Positions 53,364 through 60,946 of a stretch of 64,000 nt of DNA are shown here, piece after piece. Position 1 is the first letter of the stretch; every line of letters begins with the position of its first letter. Under the pieces are notes generated by a model. The model searched no databases and had not been told where the DNA came from. It saw nothing but the letters and a program-made list of their open reading frames with translations. Position numbers and translations under genes: made by a program. Source of the DNA: an uncultured Clostridia bacterium (lineage in GTDB: Bacteria; Bacillota; Clostridia; Christensenellales; Aristaeellaceae). Location: positions 1 to 64,000 of the forward strand of contig CAKUKM010000010.1 in NCBI GenBank assembly GCA_934663595.1, written 5' to 3'.

Positions 53364-53420
53364 ATGATGATGATGATGTGTTGTTGTTCCATGGGGCTCG
53401 TCCTGCCGGGCGCCGTATAG
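53364..53420 (+). CDS. Met/Cys leader peptide 2
   Basis: An 18-codon frame starts at ATG 53364 after AAAGGAGGACG (a strong ribosome binding site) and ends at TAG 53418-53420. It encodes MMMMMCCCSMGLVLPGAV: five Met codons, then three Cys codons. It lies between a consensus promoter and a terminator in front of the gene for the cysteine-binding protein. As in leader 1, a Cys run is the conserved feature; the Met run would add sensitivity to methionine. Nothing else about the frame looks like an ordinary gene. Confidence 0.8.
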   Translation: MMMMMCCCSMGLVLPGAV

Positions 53421-53474
53421 GCGCATGGAAATTGCGGGGCGGGCATATCGCATTGGGCGAATGTCCGCCTTTTT
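53402..53474 (+). terminator. Attenuator 2: terminator and possible antiterminator
   Basis: GGCGGGCAT (53438-53446) pairs with ATGTCCGCC (53461-53469) with one G-U, extended by TCGC/GCGA inside, and is followed by TTTTT. Upstream, GCGCC/GGCGC (53410-53414/53420-53424) brackets the leader stop codon, and CCTGCC (53402-53407) can pair with GGCGGG (53438-53443) to compete with the terminator. Competition is inferred. Confidence 0.7.
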
Positions 53475-53590
53475 ATATGGGAGGTGCGCAAATGATTCGC
53501 GGGAAATTCCCCGTTCGGGCGACGGACGCGTGTTGCGCCGGCCAGACCGAACTGCTTCTGAAACGACGAATATCAAAGGAGAGAATGAAA

Positions 53591-54412
53591 ATGCGTAAGG
53601 TTTTTGCACTGGTTCTGGTACTGATTCTGACTCTGGCCTCCGCGGCGTATGCGGATTCGACGGCGCGCACTCTGGACGAAATCAAGGAGAGCGGCGAAAT
53701 TGTGATCGGCGTATTTTCCGATAAGAAGCCCTTTGGCTATGTGGACGAAAACGGCGAATACCAAGGCTACGACGTGTTCTTCGCCAGGCGCCTGGCCGAG
53801 GATCTGGGCGTTGCGCTCAAGCTGGTTTCGGTGGACGCGCCGAACCGCGTGGAATATCTGACCAGCGCGAAGGTGGACGTAATTCTGGCGAACTTCACGG
53901 TAACGCCCGAGCGCGCGGAGGCGGTGGATTTCGCGCTGCCGTATATGAAAGTGGCGCTGGGCGTGGTTTCGCCGGACAGCGCGGTCATTACGAGCGTGGA
54001 CGATCTGAACGGCAAGACGCTGATCGTGAGCAAGGGCACCACGGCGGAAACGTATTTCACCGAGAATCACCCGGAGGTCAAGCTCCTGAAGTTCGACACC
54101 TACACCGAGGCGTTCAACGCGCTGCTCGACGGCCGCGGCGACGCGCTTTCGACGGACAACACCGAGGTGCTCGCATGGGCGCTGGTCAATCCGGGCTTCA
54201 CGGTGGGCATTGAATCGCTCGGCAGTCTCGATACGATCGCGCCGGCGGTGCAGAAGGGCAATACCACGGTGAAGGAATACATCGATTCCGAAATCGTGAA
54301 GCTCGCGGACGAGCAGTTCTTCCATCAGGATTTCGACGCGACGCTGAAGGAGGTCTACGGCGAAACGGTCGATCCGGACAGCCTCGTGGTGGAAGGCGGC
54401 GCGGTGGAATAA
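53591..54412 (+). CDS. CjaA-like cysteine-binding protein of an ABC importer
   Basis: The 273-residue polar amino acid binding protein has a type I signal peptide (MRKVFALVLVLILTLASAAYA|DS, no lipobox). It closely follows the cysteine-binding CjaA pattern: GEIVIGVFSDKKPFGYVDENG, YQGYDVFFARRLAEDLG, VDVILANFTVTPERAEAVDF, ALPYMKVALGVVSP, LIVSKGTTAETYFTENHPEV. Cysteine is therefore the probable ligand. ATG at 53591 lies nine bases after AAAGGAG; a second in-frame ATG at 53492, with GGGAGG before it, would add 33 residues including Cys-Cys and is a possible alternative. Pore and ATPase are encoded in the preceding unit. Confidence 0.88.
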   Translation: MRKVFALVLVLILTLASAAYADSTARTLDEIKESGEIVIGVFSDKKPFGYVDENGEYQGYDVFFARRLAEDLGVALKLVSVDAPNRVEYLTSAKVDVILANFTVTPERAEAVDFALPYMKVALGVVSPDSAVITSVDDLNGKTLIVSKGTTAETYFTENHPEVKLLKFDTYTEAFNALLDGRGDALSTDNTEVLAWALVNPGFTVGIESLGSLDTIAPAVQKGNTTVKEYIDSEIVKLADEQFFHQDFDATLKEVYGETVDPDSLVVEGGAVE

Positions 54413-54422
54413 ACCAGTCTTT

Positions 54423-54442
54423 CCCGGCGCATATGCGCCGGG
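54423..54442 (+). other. Perfect 20-bp palindrome after the cysteine-binding protein gene
   Basis: CCCGGCGCAT followed by ATGCGCCGGG, with no T run. It is the third binding-protein gene in this window followed at once by such a structure; a stabilising or partial-termination role before mnmA is likely. Confidence 0.7.
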
Positions 54443-54469
54443 ACATTTATACGCATGGAGGAATCAGGC

Positions 54470-55603
54470 ATGAGGGAACGGGCGCTGATTGCGATGAGCG
54501 GCGGCGTGGATTCGTCGGTCGCGGCGTTTCTGGTGCGCGAAATGGGCTATGATTGCATCGGGGCGATGATGAAGCTGTACACCAATGAGGATCTCGGCCT
54601 CGAGCGCACGCGCACCTGCTGCTCGCTCGACGACGCTTCCGACGCGCGCGCTGTGGCGTTTCGGCTGGGCATGCCGTTTTACGTATTCAACTTCGCCGAC
54701 GAATTCCGCGAGAAGGTGATCGGCGAATTCATCTCCGAATACGAGCGCGGACGCACCCCGAATCCCTGCATCACCTGCAATCGCTGCCTCAAATTCGAGC
54801 GCTTTCTGCGCCGCGCGCGCGAGCTGGAATGCGAAAAAATGGCGACCGGCCACTACGCCCGCATCGAACGCATGGGCAATCGCTTCCTATTAAAAAAGGC
54901 GCTCGACGCGAGCAAGGATCAGAGCTACGTGCTGTATTCGATGACGCAGGAGCAGCTCGCGCGCACGCTGCTGCCGCTGGGCGCGCTCACGAAGCGCGAG
55001 GCGCGCGAAATTGCGGCGGCGCAGGGCTTTGTAAACGCCGAAAAGCCGGACAGCCAGGACATTTGCTTCGTTCCGGACGGCGATTACGCGGGCTTTCTGG
55101 AGCGGACGCGCGGAAAGGCGTATCCGCCGGGCGATTTCCTGAACGCGCGCGGCGAAAAAATCGGCGAGCACCGCGGCGCAATTCGCTATACGATCGGCCA
55201 GCGCAAGGGACTCGGCCTCGCGCTGGGCTTCCCCGCCTACGTCTGCGCAAAGGACATGCGGAAAAACACCGTGACCGTTTCGGACGAGCGCGCGCTGTTT
55301 TCCAAAGAGGCGACGGTCGAAAACGTGAACTGGATTGCGTGCGACGCGCCCGCCGCGCCGATTCGCGCGCAAATCAGAGTGCGCTATCGCCAGCCGGAGC
55401 AGCCGGCCCGAATCCACCCGATCAGCGAAACCCGCGTGCGCATTGAATTCGATGCGCCGCAGCGCGCCGTCACCCCGGGCCAGGCCGCCGTGTTTTACGA
55501 CGGCGATACCGTCCTCGGCGGAGGGGTGATTGGGGGACTGAGCCATCGTCCCGCCGCGTGCCGCCGTATTCTACGGGCGACGCCGTTCTCGGCGGCGGAG
55601 TGA
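54470..55603 (+). CDS. mnmA: tRNA-specific 2-thiouridylase MnmA
   Basis: MnmA makes 2-thiouridine at wobble position 34 of tRNA-Lys, -Glu and -Gln, using ATP and sulfur ultimately from cysteine. The 377-residue protein has the PP-loop SGGVDSS (10-16), TPNPCITCN with catalytic Cys100, DSQDICFVPDGDY with Cys199 and the C-terminal barrel ending in the conserved VFYDGDTVLGGGVIG. After this point about 22 further residues are unconserved because the natural 3' end is duplicated downstream in another frame. ATG at 54470 follows GGAGG. Co-transcription with the cysteine-binding protein gene makes metabolic sense. Confidence 0.94.
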   Translation: MRERALIAMSGGVDSSVAAFLVREMGYDCIGAMMKLYTNEDLGLERTRTCCSLDDASDARAVAFRLGMPFYVFNFADEFREKVIGEFISEYERGRTPNPCITCNRCLKFERFLRRARELECEKMATGHYARIERMGNRFLLKKALDASKDQSYVLYSMTQEQLARTLLPLGALTKREAREIAAAQGFVNAEKPDSQDICFVPDGDYAGFLERTRGKAYPPGDFLNARGEKIGEHRGAIRYTIGQRKGLGLALGFPAYVCAKDMRKNTVTVSDERALFSKEATVENVNWIACDAPAAPIRAQIRVRYRQPEQPARIHPISETRVRIEFDAPQRAVTPGQAAVFYDGDTVLGGGVIGGLSHRPAACRRILRATPFSAAE

Positions 55604-55614
55604 TTGGGGATTGA
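55486..55614 (+). repeat. Tandem duplication of the mnmA 3' end
   Basis: CCGCCGTGTTTTACGACGGC and what follows to 55540 recurs in diverged form at 55561-55614 (CCGCCGTATTCTACGGG... GTGATTGGGGATTGA). The second copy has lost two bases. It would have encoded the normal end VFYDGDAVLGGGVIGD-stop, so the gene now runs out of frame through its own old terminus. Confidence 0.75.
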
Positions 55615-55633
55615 ATGCTTCTCCGGACATTTT

Positions 55634-55658
55634 AAAAGGCCGCAACGCGCGGCCTTTT
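55634..55658. terminator. Bidirectional terminator between mnmA and the ABC exporter gene
   Basis: AAAAGGCCGC (55634-55643) pairs with GCGGCCTTTT (55649-55658) and is followed by a T. Confidence 0.85.
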
Positions 55659-55659
55659 T

Positions 55660-57375
55660 CTATTGCGCGATGATGAACAGAGCGTGGAAATAGCCCTTCT
55701 GCGCCATCAGGGAATCGAAGCTGCCGGATTCGGCGATACGGCCGTCCTTTAAAACCAGTATGCCGTCGCACCGGCGCAGCGTCGATTCCTCCAGCGAGTG
55801 CGTGACCAGTATGCGCGTAACGCCCTTCAGCTCCAGCAGATCGTCCGTCACCTGATGCGCCGTCCGGGCGTCCAGCGACGAAGTCGCCTCGTCGGCCAGC
55901 AGAATCGACGACTTTTTCAATAGACTTCGCGCAATCGACACGCGCTGCTTCTCGCCGCCGGAAAGGCCGCAGCCGTTTTCGCCGCAGAGAAAGCCCGCGC
56001 CGCGCTCCGCAATCAGCTCCGTGAGGTGCGCGCGCTGAATCGAATCGCTCAGCTCATTTTCCGGGAAGCTGCGGAACATGGTGATATTGTCGCGAATCGA
56101 CGCGTTGAACACGAACACGTTCTGCTGAATCGCCGCGACCGTTTCATACAGCGATTCCGGCGCGATTTCGCGCAGCTCCGTGCCGTCCAGGCGGATCTCG
56201 CCGCGATAATCGGCGCTGCCGCCCATCAGCAGATTCAGAAGCGTGGATTTGCCGCTGCCGCTCGCGCCCACGATCGCATACGCCTTGCCCGCCTCGAACG
56301 TCGCCGTAACGTCGTGCAGGATTTCCTTTTCGCGCTCATATCCAAACGACACGTCGCACAGCTCGATCCCCCGCTCCAGCCGGGAAACGCTCCTGCCGCC
56401 GGCCGCGGACGGATTTTTTTCCAGCGCATCCGCCAGCCGGTCGATCAGTCCCCGCGCCGCGCGGCTCGCCGCGATCAGCGCCGGCAGCTCCGCCACGGGC
56501 CCGATCATGAAATTCATCAGATTCACAAACAGGATCACCGCGCCCGCCGTGAGTCCCCTGCCCGTCAGCGCGAGATACGCGCCCACCAGAAACACGCCCA
56601 GCTGCGCGATAATGCCGGTCACTGCGCCGATCACGCCCACCAGCTGCTTAATGCGCCGCTTGCTGAATTTCTCCCTTTCCAGCGCGAGATCGCTCTCCGC
56701 GAACAGCCGCAGGATTTCGCGCTCCGCCTTGAAGCTCTTGACCACCGAAAAGCCGCTCAGGCAGTCCGACAGCGCCGCGGTGAAATCGCGATTGCGCTCC
56801 GACACGCGCCGTTCCGCCGCCTGCAGCCTGCTTCCGGTCAGCATCGACGCAATCAGCGGCAGCACCGTAAGCCCCGCCGCGATCGCCGTCATCAGCGGCG
56901 AATACCACAGCATCATCCCCAGCGCGCCGGCAAACGTGACCGCCTTCGTAATCACCTGCAGGCGCTGGGCGAGGTAATCCGTCTCGATGCTGGTCGCATC
57001 GTTGGTCAGCGCCGACAGGTATTCCGCCGTTCGCTCGTCGCGAAACGAGGAAATGCTCTTTTCCGTGAGCTTCTGAAACGCAAAATCCTTGTACTGCCGC
57101 ATGGCGCGCGCGATGAATCGCGGCTCGGCCAGCGCCCTTACGCAGAACAGCGCCGCGCACAGCAGAATGAATCCGCCGGTGATTTGCGCAAGCGAACCGA
57201 GCGACCGCGCGCCCGGAACGCCGGAGACCGCGTCGATCAACTGCTGCATGAGCCAGGACGCGATCAGATTCAGCGTTCCGACCGCCAGCGCGACAAATGT
57301 CGCCAGCGCGAAATTCATCCGATTTCCGCGATAAAACTGCCCGATCAGCTGCTTTTTCAGCGTTTGCTCACGCAT
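55660..57375 (-). CDS. ABC exporter, fused membrane and ATPase domains
   Basis: The 571-residue half-transporter has a six-helix exporter domain (about 1-310) and a nucleotide-binding domain with Walker A GASGSGKST, signature CGLSGGEKQRVSIARSLL, Walker B ILLADEATSSLD and switch His in VTHSLEE. It probably works as a homodimer to export a lipid, peptide or drug. ATG at 57375 follows GGAGGCGA and overlaps the HTH-TPR gene by eight bases, so the regulator and the exporter are coupled. Confidence 0.92.
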   Translation of the reverse strand: MREQTLKKQLIGQFYRGNRMNFALATFVALAVGTLNLIASWLMQQLIDAVSGVPGARSLGSLAQITGGFILLCAALFCVRALAEPRFIARAMRQYKDFAFQKLTEKSISSFRDERTAEYLSALTNDATSIETDYLAQRLQVITKAVTFAGALGMMLWYSPLMTAIAAGLTVLPLIASMLTGSRLQAAERRVSERNRDFTAALSDCLSGFSVVKSFKAEREILRLFAESDLALEREKFSKRRIKQLVGVIGAVTGIIAQLGVFLVGAYLALTGRGLTAGAVILFVNLMNFMIGPVAELPALIAASRAARGLIDRLADALEKNPSAAGGRSVSRLERGIELCDVSFGYEREKEILHDVTATFEAGKAYAIVGASGSGKSTLLNLLMGGSADYRGEIRLDGTELREIAPESLYETVAAIQQNVFVFNASIRDNITMFRSFPENELSDSIQRAHLTELIAERGAGFLCGENGCGLSGGEKQRVSIARSLLKKSSILLADEATSSLDARTAHQVTDDLLELKGVTRILVTHSLEESTLRRCDGILVLKDGRIAESGSFDSLMAQKGYFHALFIIAQ

Positions 57376-58438
57376 TCCGAATCGCCTCCCACATTTGCTC
57401 CAGCTCCGCGCTCTCGAGTGAAGCTATCATTTTCCGAACGCCCTCCATCGCCGTATCGCCCAGATTGTCGTAAATCCCCGCCGGCTCGGCGTCCGAAAGG
57501 AACCGCAGCGCGCCGACGCTGTAATCCGGCCGCGCGTCGAACGTCTCCGCCAGCGCTTTTGCGCGCGTCAGCGCGTCGCGCGCCGAATCGCCGTCTCCGC
57601 GCAACAGGTGCGTTTGCGCGAGGCACGCGCAAAACGCGGCGTTGATCTTGTCCAGAAAGCAGGGGGAATCGCCGTTTTTCAGGCCGGACAGCATGCCGAG
57701 TATCCATTCCAGCAACGCCTGCGCCTGCGCACAATCGTTTCCTTTGAAATACACGTTCAGATAGCCGATCGCAACGCGAATCAGGCTGGCGACTCTCGTC
57801 ATCAGCGCGTCCGAGAGAAACGGCAGCGCCTCGTCCACGCGACCGCAGTCCGCCGCCAGCGTCGCGCCGATCACGTCGTCGTAAAGCCCGCCCGCGTTGT
57901 GCCGCTTGAGCATTTCAACCGCGCGATCCGTTTCGCCCAGCGCGAGCTGCGCTTTCGCAATTTTGCCGTAAATCGTGCTTTCGCTGACCTTGGGATCGTC
58001 GTTTTGCGCAATCAGCAGCCGCGCGGCCTCCAGCAGCTCCAGCGCGCGCCGCAGCAGCGCCGCGTCCCGCTCCGCCACGCCGAACACCAGATACAGATTT
58101 GCGCTGCCATACACCACCGAAAACGCGTGCGGATACTTCTTCAGCGCCTTTTCGGCCTCCGAAAGGCCCGCGCGATTCTTGTCCGTGCGATACTGCTTCA
58201 GCCGCGCGACCGTGGTCTCGAGCCGATTGTCCTTCATCTCATATCCCAGCAGCACGTCCACCGACGTATCAAAAAAATCCGCCAGCTCCATAATCATGCC
58301 GAGCTCCGGCTGCGACAGCCGCGCCTCCCATTTGTGCACCGCGCCCACCGTGACCCCCAGCACCTCCGAAAGCTGCTCCTGCGTAAGCCCCCGCGCCTTT
58401 CGGAACGCGCGAATATTCTCCGCCAGCCTGATCGCCAT
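57368..58438 (-). CDS. XRE-HTH protein with TPR-like helical repeats
   Basis: The 356-residue protein has an N-terminal HTH (IRAFRKARGLTQEQLSEVLGVTVGAVHKWE, typical XRE) and a long all-helical region (about 75-350) that looks like TPR repeats (LSEAEKALKKYPHAFSVVYGS, IYGKIAKAQLALGETDRAVEML). This is the plan of RRNPP-type peptide-sensing regulators, but also of other HTH-TPR proteins; no peptide pheromone gene was found nearby. It is the first gene of a two-gene unit with the ABC exporter. AGGGGGAAGG precedes the ATG. Confidence 0.82.
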   Translation of the reverse strand: MAIRLAENIRAFRKARGLTQEQLSEVLGVTVGAVHKWEARLSQPELGMIMELADFFDTSVDVLLGYEMKDNRLETTVARLKQYRTDKNRAGLSEAEKALKKYPHAFSVVYGSANLYLVFGVAERDAALLRRALELLEAARLLIAQNDDPKVSESTIYGKIAKAQLALGETDRAVEMLKRHNAGGLYDDVIGATLAADCGRVDEALPFLSDALMTRVASLIRVAIGYLNVYFKGNDCAQAQALLEWILGMLSGLKNGDSPCFLDKINAAFCACLAQTHLLRGDGDSARDALTRAKALAETFDARPDYSVGALRFLSDAEPAGIYDNLGDTAMEGVRKMIASLESAELEQMWEAIRNA

Positions 58439-58461
58439 GCGCCCTTCCCCCTTTTCGCTCT

Positions 58462-58490
58462 GATTATAGCAGATTCCCCCGCCCGGGTAA
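58462..58490 (-). promoter_or_regulatory. Promoter of the HTH-TPR/ABC exporter unit
   Basis: On the minus strand TATAAT (58462-58467), preceded at 17 bp by TTTACC (58485-58490). Confidence 0.6.
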
Positions 58491-58558
58491 ACGCACCGGT
58501 AATACCATTCGGATTTTAATTTCTATACCAGCAGTATAATTTTGAATCAGCGCGCAAA

Positions 58559-58872
58559 AATCCTCCGGCGCGAACCGGAGGATTCCAGACTGTTGAAAAC
58601 CCCGGAGAGCTCGAGAGGGCCGAAGCCCTCTCGAACTTAAAATCGAGCCCAGCGGCGTGTACGGTGGGCGCGGGGCTATTTTATCGCAGGGAAATCCCAT
58701 TTCCCGGAGAGAAAATAGCTACCTTGCAAATCCCGCGCCCGGGGATTTCGCAAGAAATCCTAGCGGGATTTGGTGGGGGTGGTAGTGGCGGGGGAGCTTG
58801 CTCCCCCGTCCACCAGCTTGTCAAAAAAACTTTTTTGACAAGCTGAAATCCTCCGGCGCGAACCGGAGGATT
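58559..58872. repeat. Hairpin-rich gene-free element bounded by identical stem-loops
   Basis: The 437-base gap before scpA holds no convincing gene. An identical stem-loop (AATCCTCCGG, loop CGCGAA, CCGGAGGATT) stands at 58559-58584 and 58847-58872. Between them lie CGAGAGGGC/GCCCTCTCG with a CGAA tetraloop (58612-58633), GGGAAAT/ATTTCCC (58689-58705), GGGAGC/GCTCCC (58792-58805, part of a 22-bp repeat also at 16723) and a perfect 15-bp stem CAGCTTGTCAAAAAA/TTTTTTGACAAGCTG (58814-58845). It could be a structured RNA, a tandem terminator or a small non-autonomous repeat element. Confidence 0.75.
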
Positions 58873-58875
58873 CGA

Positions 58876-59613
58876 TCATTCTTCGTTTTTTGGGTCATGA
58901 GGACTTAAATAGATTTCCCCGTAGGCGGCCTCCTGCTCGACGTGCAGGCGATTCAGCTTCGCCATTTCCAACAGCGCCATGAACATCGTGATCACCTCGG
59001 CGCGGGACATGCGATCATCGAACAATTCCGAAAACGCAAATCGCCCGCCGCGCAGCTTGCGCGCAATGCGCGACATGCAGCCGGACACGGTGAACTGGTC
59101 GCGCCGGATTTCGCGGCCCGCCATCGCGTCGGCGCGCTCGCTGGCCTCCGCGCGCTCGAGCACGCGCCGAAACGCCCGCGCCAGCTTTTCCAGCGTCAGC
59201 CCCGTGATTTCGATATTCGGCGGCGGAAGCGGATATTCCTCGGGCATCTTCGTCAGCAGCGCGCGCGCCTCTTCCTCCAGCACGTGCATCTTTTCGGAGG
59301 CTTCCTTGAACTGCTTGTACTCGGTCAGCTGCTTAATCAGCGCCTCCTCCGGGCTCAGCTCGTTCGGGTCCTCCGGCTTCGGCGGCTTCGGCAGCATCGC
59401 GCGGCTCTTGATTTCCAGAAGCGTGGCCGCCATTTGCAGAAATTCGCTCGCGACGTCCATGTCCAGATCGTCCACCAGGCGCATCGTTTCCAGATACTGC
59501 TCGGTAATTTCGCTTACGAAGATATCCTGAATATCGATCTTGGCCGCGCTGATCAGCGTCAGCAGCAGGTCCAGCGGCCCGTCGAACTGCTTGAGAGAAA
59601 CGATATACGCCAT
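58876..59613 (-). CDS. scpA: Segregation and condensation protein A
   Basis: ScpA is the kleisin that joins ScpB and SMC in the bacterial condensin and is needed for chromosome segregation. The 245-residue protein has the diagnostic N-terminus YIVSLKQFDGPLDLLLTLI, ATLLEIKSRAMLP and the C-terminal winged-helix segment RAEVITMFMALLEMAKLNRLHVEQ. scpB is not in the window. It follows the M50 protease gene with a one-base gap, a common pairing in Clostridia. Confidence 0.94.
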   Translation of the reverse strand: MAYIVSLKQFDGPLDLLLTLISAAKIDIQDIFVSEITEQYLETMRLVDDLDMDVASEFLQMAATLLEIKSRAMLPKPPKPEDPNELSPEEALIKQLTEYKQFKEASEKMHVLEEEARALLTKMPEEYPLPPPNIEITGLTLEKLARAFRRVLERAEASERADAMAGREIRRDQFTVSGCMSRIARKLRGGRFAFSELFDDRMSRAEVITMFMALLEMAKLNRLHVEQEAAYGEIYLSPHDPKNEE

Positions 59614-59614
59614 A

Positions 59615-60469
59615 CTAAATCAGCTTCATCGCCTGGAACAGCGCGACCATCCAGCCGCCCATTCCGTCCATCACCAGCGTATACACCTTGTCCAGCAGAT
59701 CGCCCAGCACGCCGGAGAACGACGCGATATACAGAAGCGTCATGCCGATTCCCTGCGTGCGCTGATCGGCAAACAGCGGCCGCTTCAGCACCAGATCGTT
59801 CAGCACGTGATAGCCGTCCAGCGGCGGCACCGGAATCAGGTTGAATATCGCCAGCACCAGATTCGTCATCACGAAATAGTAAATCATCTGATACACATAT
59901 CCGGCCGCCGCGCCGAACACCGGCGCGACGCACATGTCCGCCATGGCGAACGCGCTGATGATCACCTGGTTGAGCGAATAGCAATGGCCGGCATCGCTGG
60001 CCAGGAACAGCGCGGGCGTTCCCTCATAGACCGAGCGGAATACGTCGTCGTTCGCGAGCCAATGCAGCGCGCGGAACGGAATTTTCGACAGCGCCAGCGC
60101 CCCGAACGCGTACATCGCAATATAGCCCAGGCAGAACAGAATCAGGTTCATCGTGACGCCCGCGAGCGAGACCTTCAGATCGTCCTTCCGGTAATTGCGA
60201 AAGTGCAGGGGATTAACCGGAACCGGCTTCGCCCAGCCGATGCCCAGCACCAGCATCATGATCACGCCCACCGGATCCAGATGCTTAAACGGATTCAGCG
60301 TAACTCTCCCCATCAGCCGCGCCGACGGATCGCCGCAGCGGTCCGCAACCCATGCGTGCGCCGCCTCGTGACACGAAATCGCCAGCAAACGGCCCGGCAG
60401 CGCCAGCAGCAGGAAAATCAGCGTGCCCTTCGGGTCCGAAAGCAGCTGTTCAATATAGCCGAAATGCAA
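59615..60469 (-). CDS. Site-2-type membrane zinc protease (M50, YwhC-like)
   Basis: The 284-residue integral membrane protein has the zinc motif SCHEAAHAW (HExxH) in its first membrane segment, NPFKHLDPVG and, in a later segment, NLIPVPPLDGYHVL, which gives the third zinc ligand Asp. These peptidases cleave substrates within the membrane. The likely start is TTG at 60469; the ribosome binding site (AAGGGA) is rather distant. Directly upstream of scpA. Substrate unknown. Confidence 0.9.
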   Translation of the reverse strand: MHFGYIEQLLSDPKGTLIFLLLALPGRLLAISCHEAAHAWVADRCGDPSARLMGRVTLNPFKHLDPVGVIMMLVLGIGWAKPVPVNPLHFRNYRKDDLKVSLAGVTMNLILFCLGYIAMYAFGALALSKIPFRALHWLANDDVFRSVYEGTPALFLASDAGHCYSLNQVIISAFAMADMCVAPVFGAAAGYVYQMIYYFVMTNLVLAIFNLIPVPPLDGYHVLNDLVLKRPLFADQRTQGIGMTLLYIASFSGVLGDLLDKVYTLVMDGMGGWMVALFQAMKLI

Positions 60470-60495
60470 TTTCCATCATTCCCTTCATGCCCAAA

Positions 60496-60518
60496 AGGCG
60501 CGCATATCGGGCGCGCCT
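60496..60518 (-). terminator. Terminator-like hairpin after the small membrane protein gene
   Basis: AGGCGCGC (60496-60503) pairs with GCGCGCCT (60511-60518); on the minus strand it is followed by TTT. It lies between the small membrane protein gene and the M50 gene. Confidence 0.5.
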
Positions 60519-60536
60519 GCTTAATTGGAAGTATTT

Positions 60537-60836
60537 TTACGGATTCGGCGTGATCGCCGGCGCGATCGTCGGCAGCGCGTCCAGCTGGCTGCGCAGCGTA
60601 TCGGAGAACTTCGCCACCTGCTCCGGCATCAGCATCAGCACCGCCGCAACGCCAACCACGATCAGAATCGACCAGATCAGCACCGCCAGCATATAGCTGC
60701 GCTTCGGCTGCGCCTTGGCAAAGATCAGATAGCAAATCAGCGCGATGATATTCACGCCCGGAATCGCCATCAGAAGAAGCGTCAGCATCCAATTCCAAAC
60801 CGAAACTCTATTTTTGCTTTTCTTTGCGCGTGCCAT
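60537..60836 (-). CDS. Small membrane protein of unknown function
   Basis: The 99-residue protein begins with a basic stretch (MARAKKSKNRVSVWNW), has two membrane segments (about 16-40 and 49-69) and ends with a Pro/Thr-rich tail. AAGGGGC precedes the ATG. No motif identifies a function; similar small two-helix proteins are common in Clostridia. Confidence 0.65.
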   Translation of the reverse strand: MARAKKSKNRVSVWNWMLTLLLMAIPGVNIIALICYLIFAKAQPKRSYMLAVLIWSILIVVGVAAVLMLMPEQVAKFSDTLRSQLDALPTIAPAITPNP

Positions 60837-60946
60837 GAAAAGCGCCCCTTTCCCATTCGTGCATGATATCCGTTTCTATTATAGCATGCGGCGGCGGCTA
60901 TCGTCAAACGCCTGCGCCGGCTTTCGGAAAAAAGTCGATTTTTGGA

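Noticed and set aside
58664..58846. A 60-codon frame inside the hairpin element before scpA
   Set aside because: It is Gly-rich, spans several hairpins and shares a stretch only because of the 22-base DNA repeat at 16.7 kb; no ribosome binding site.
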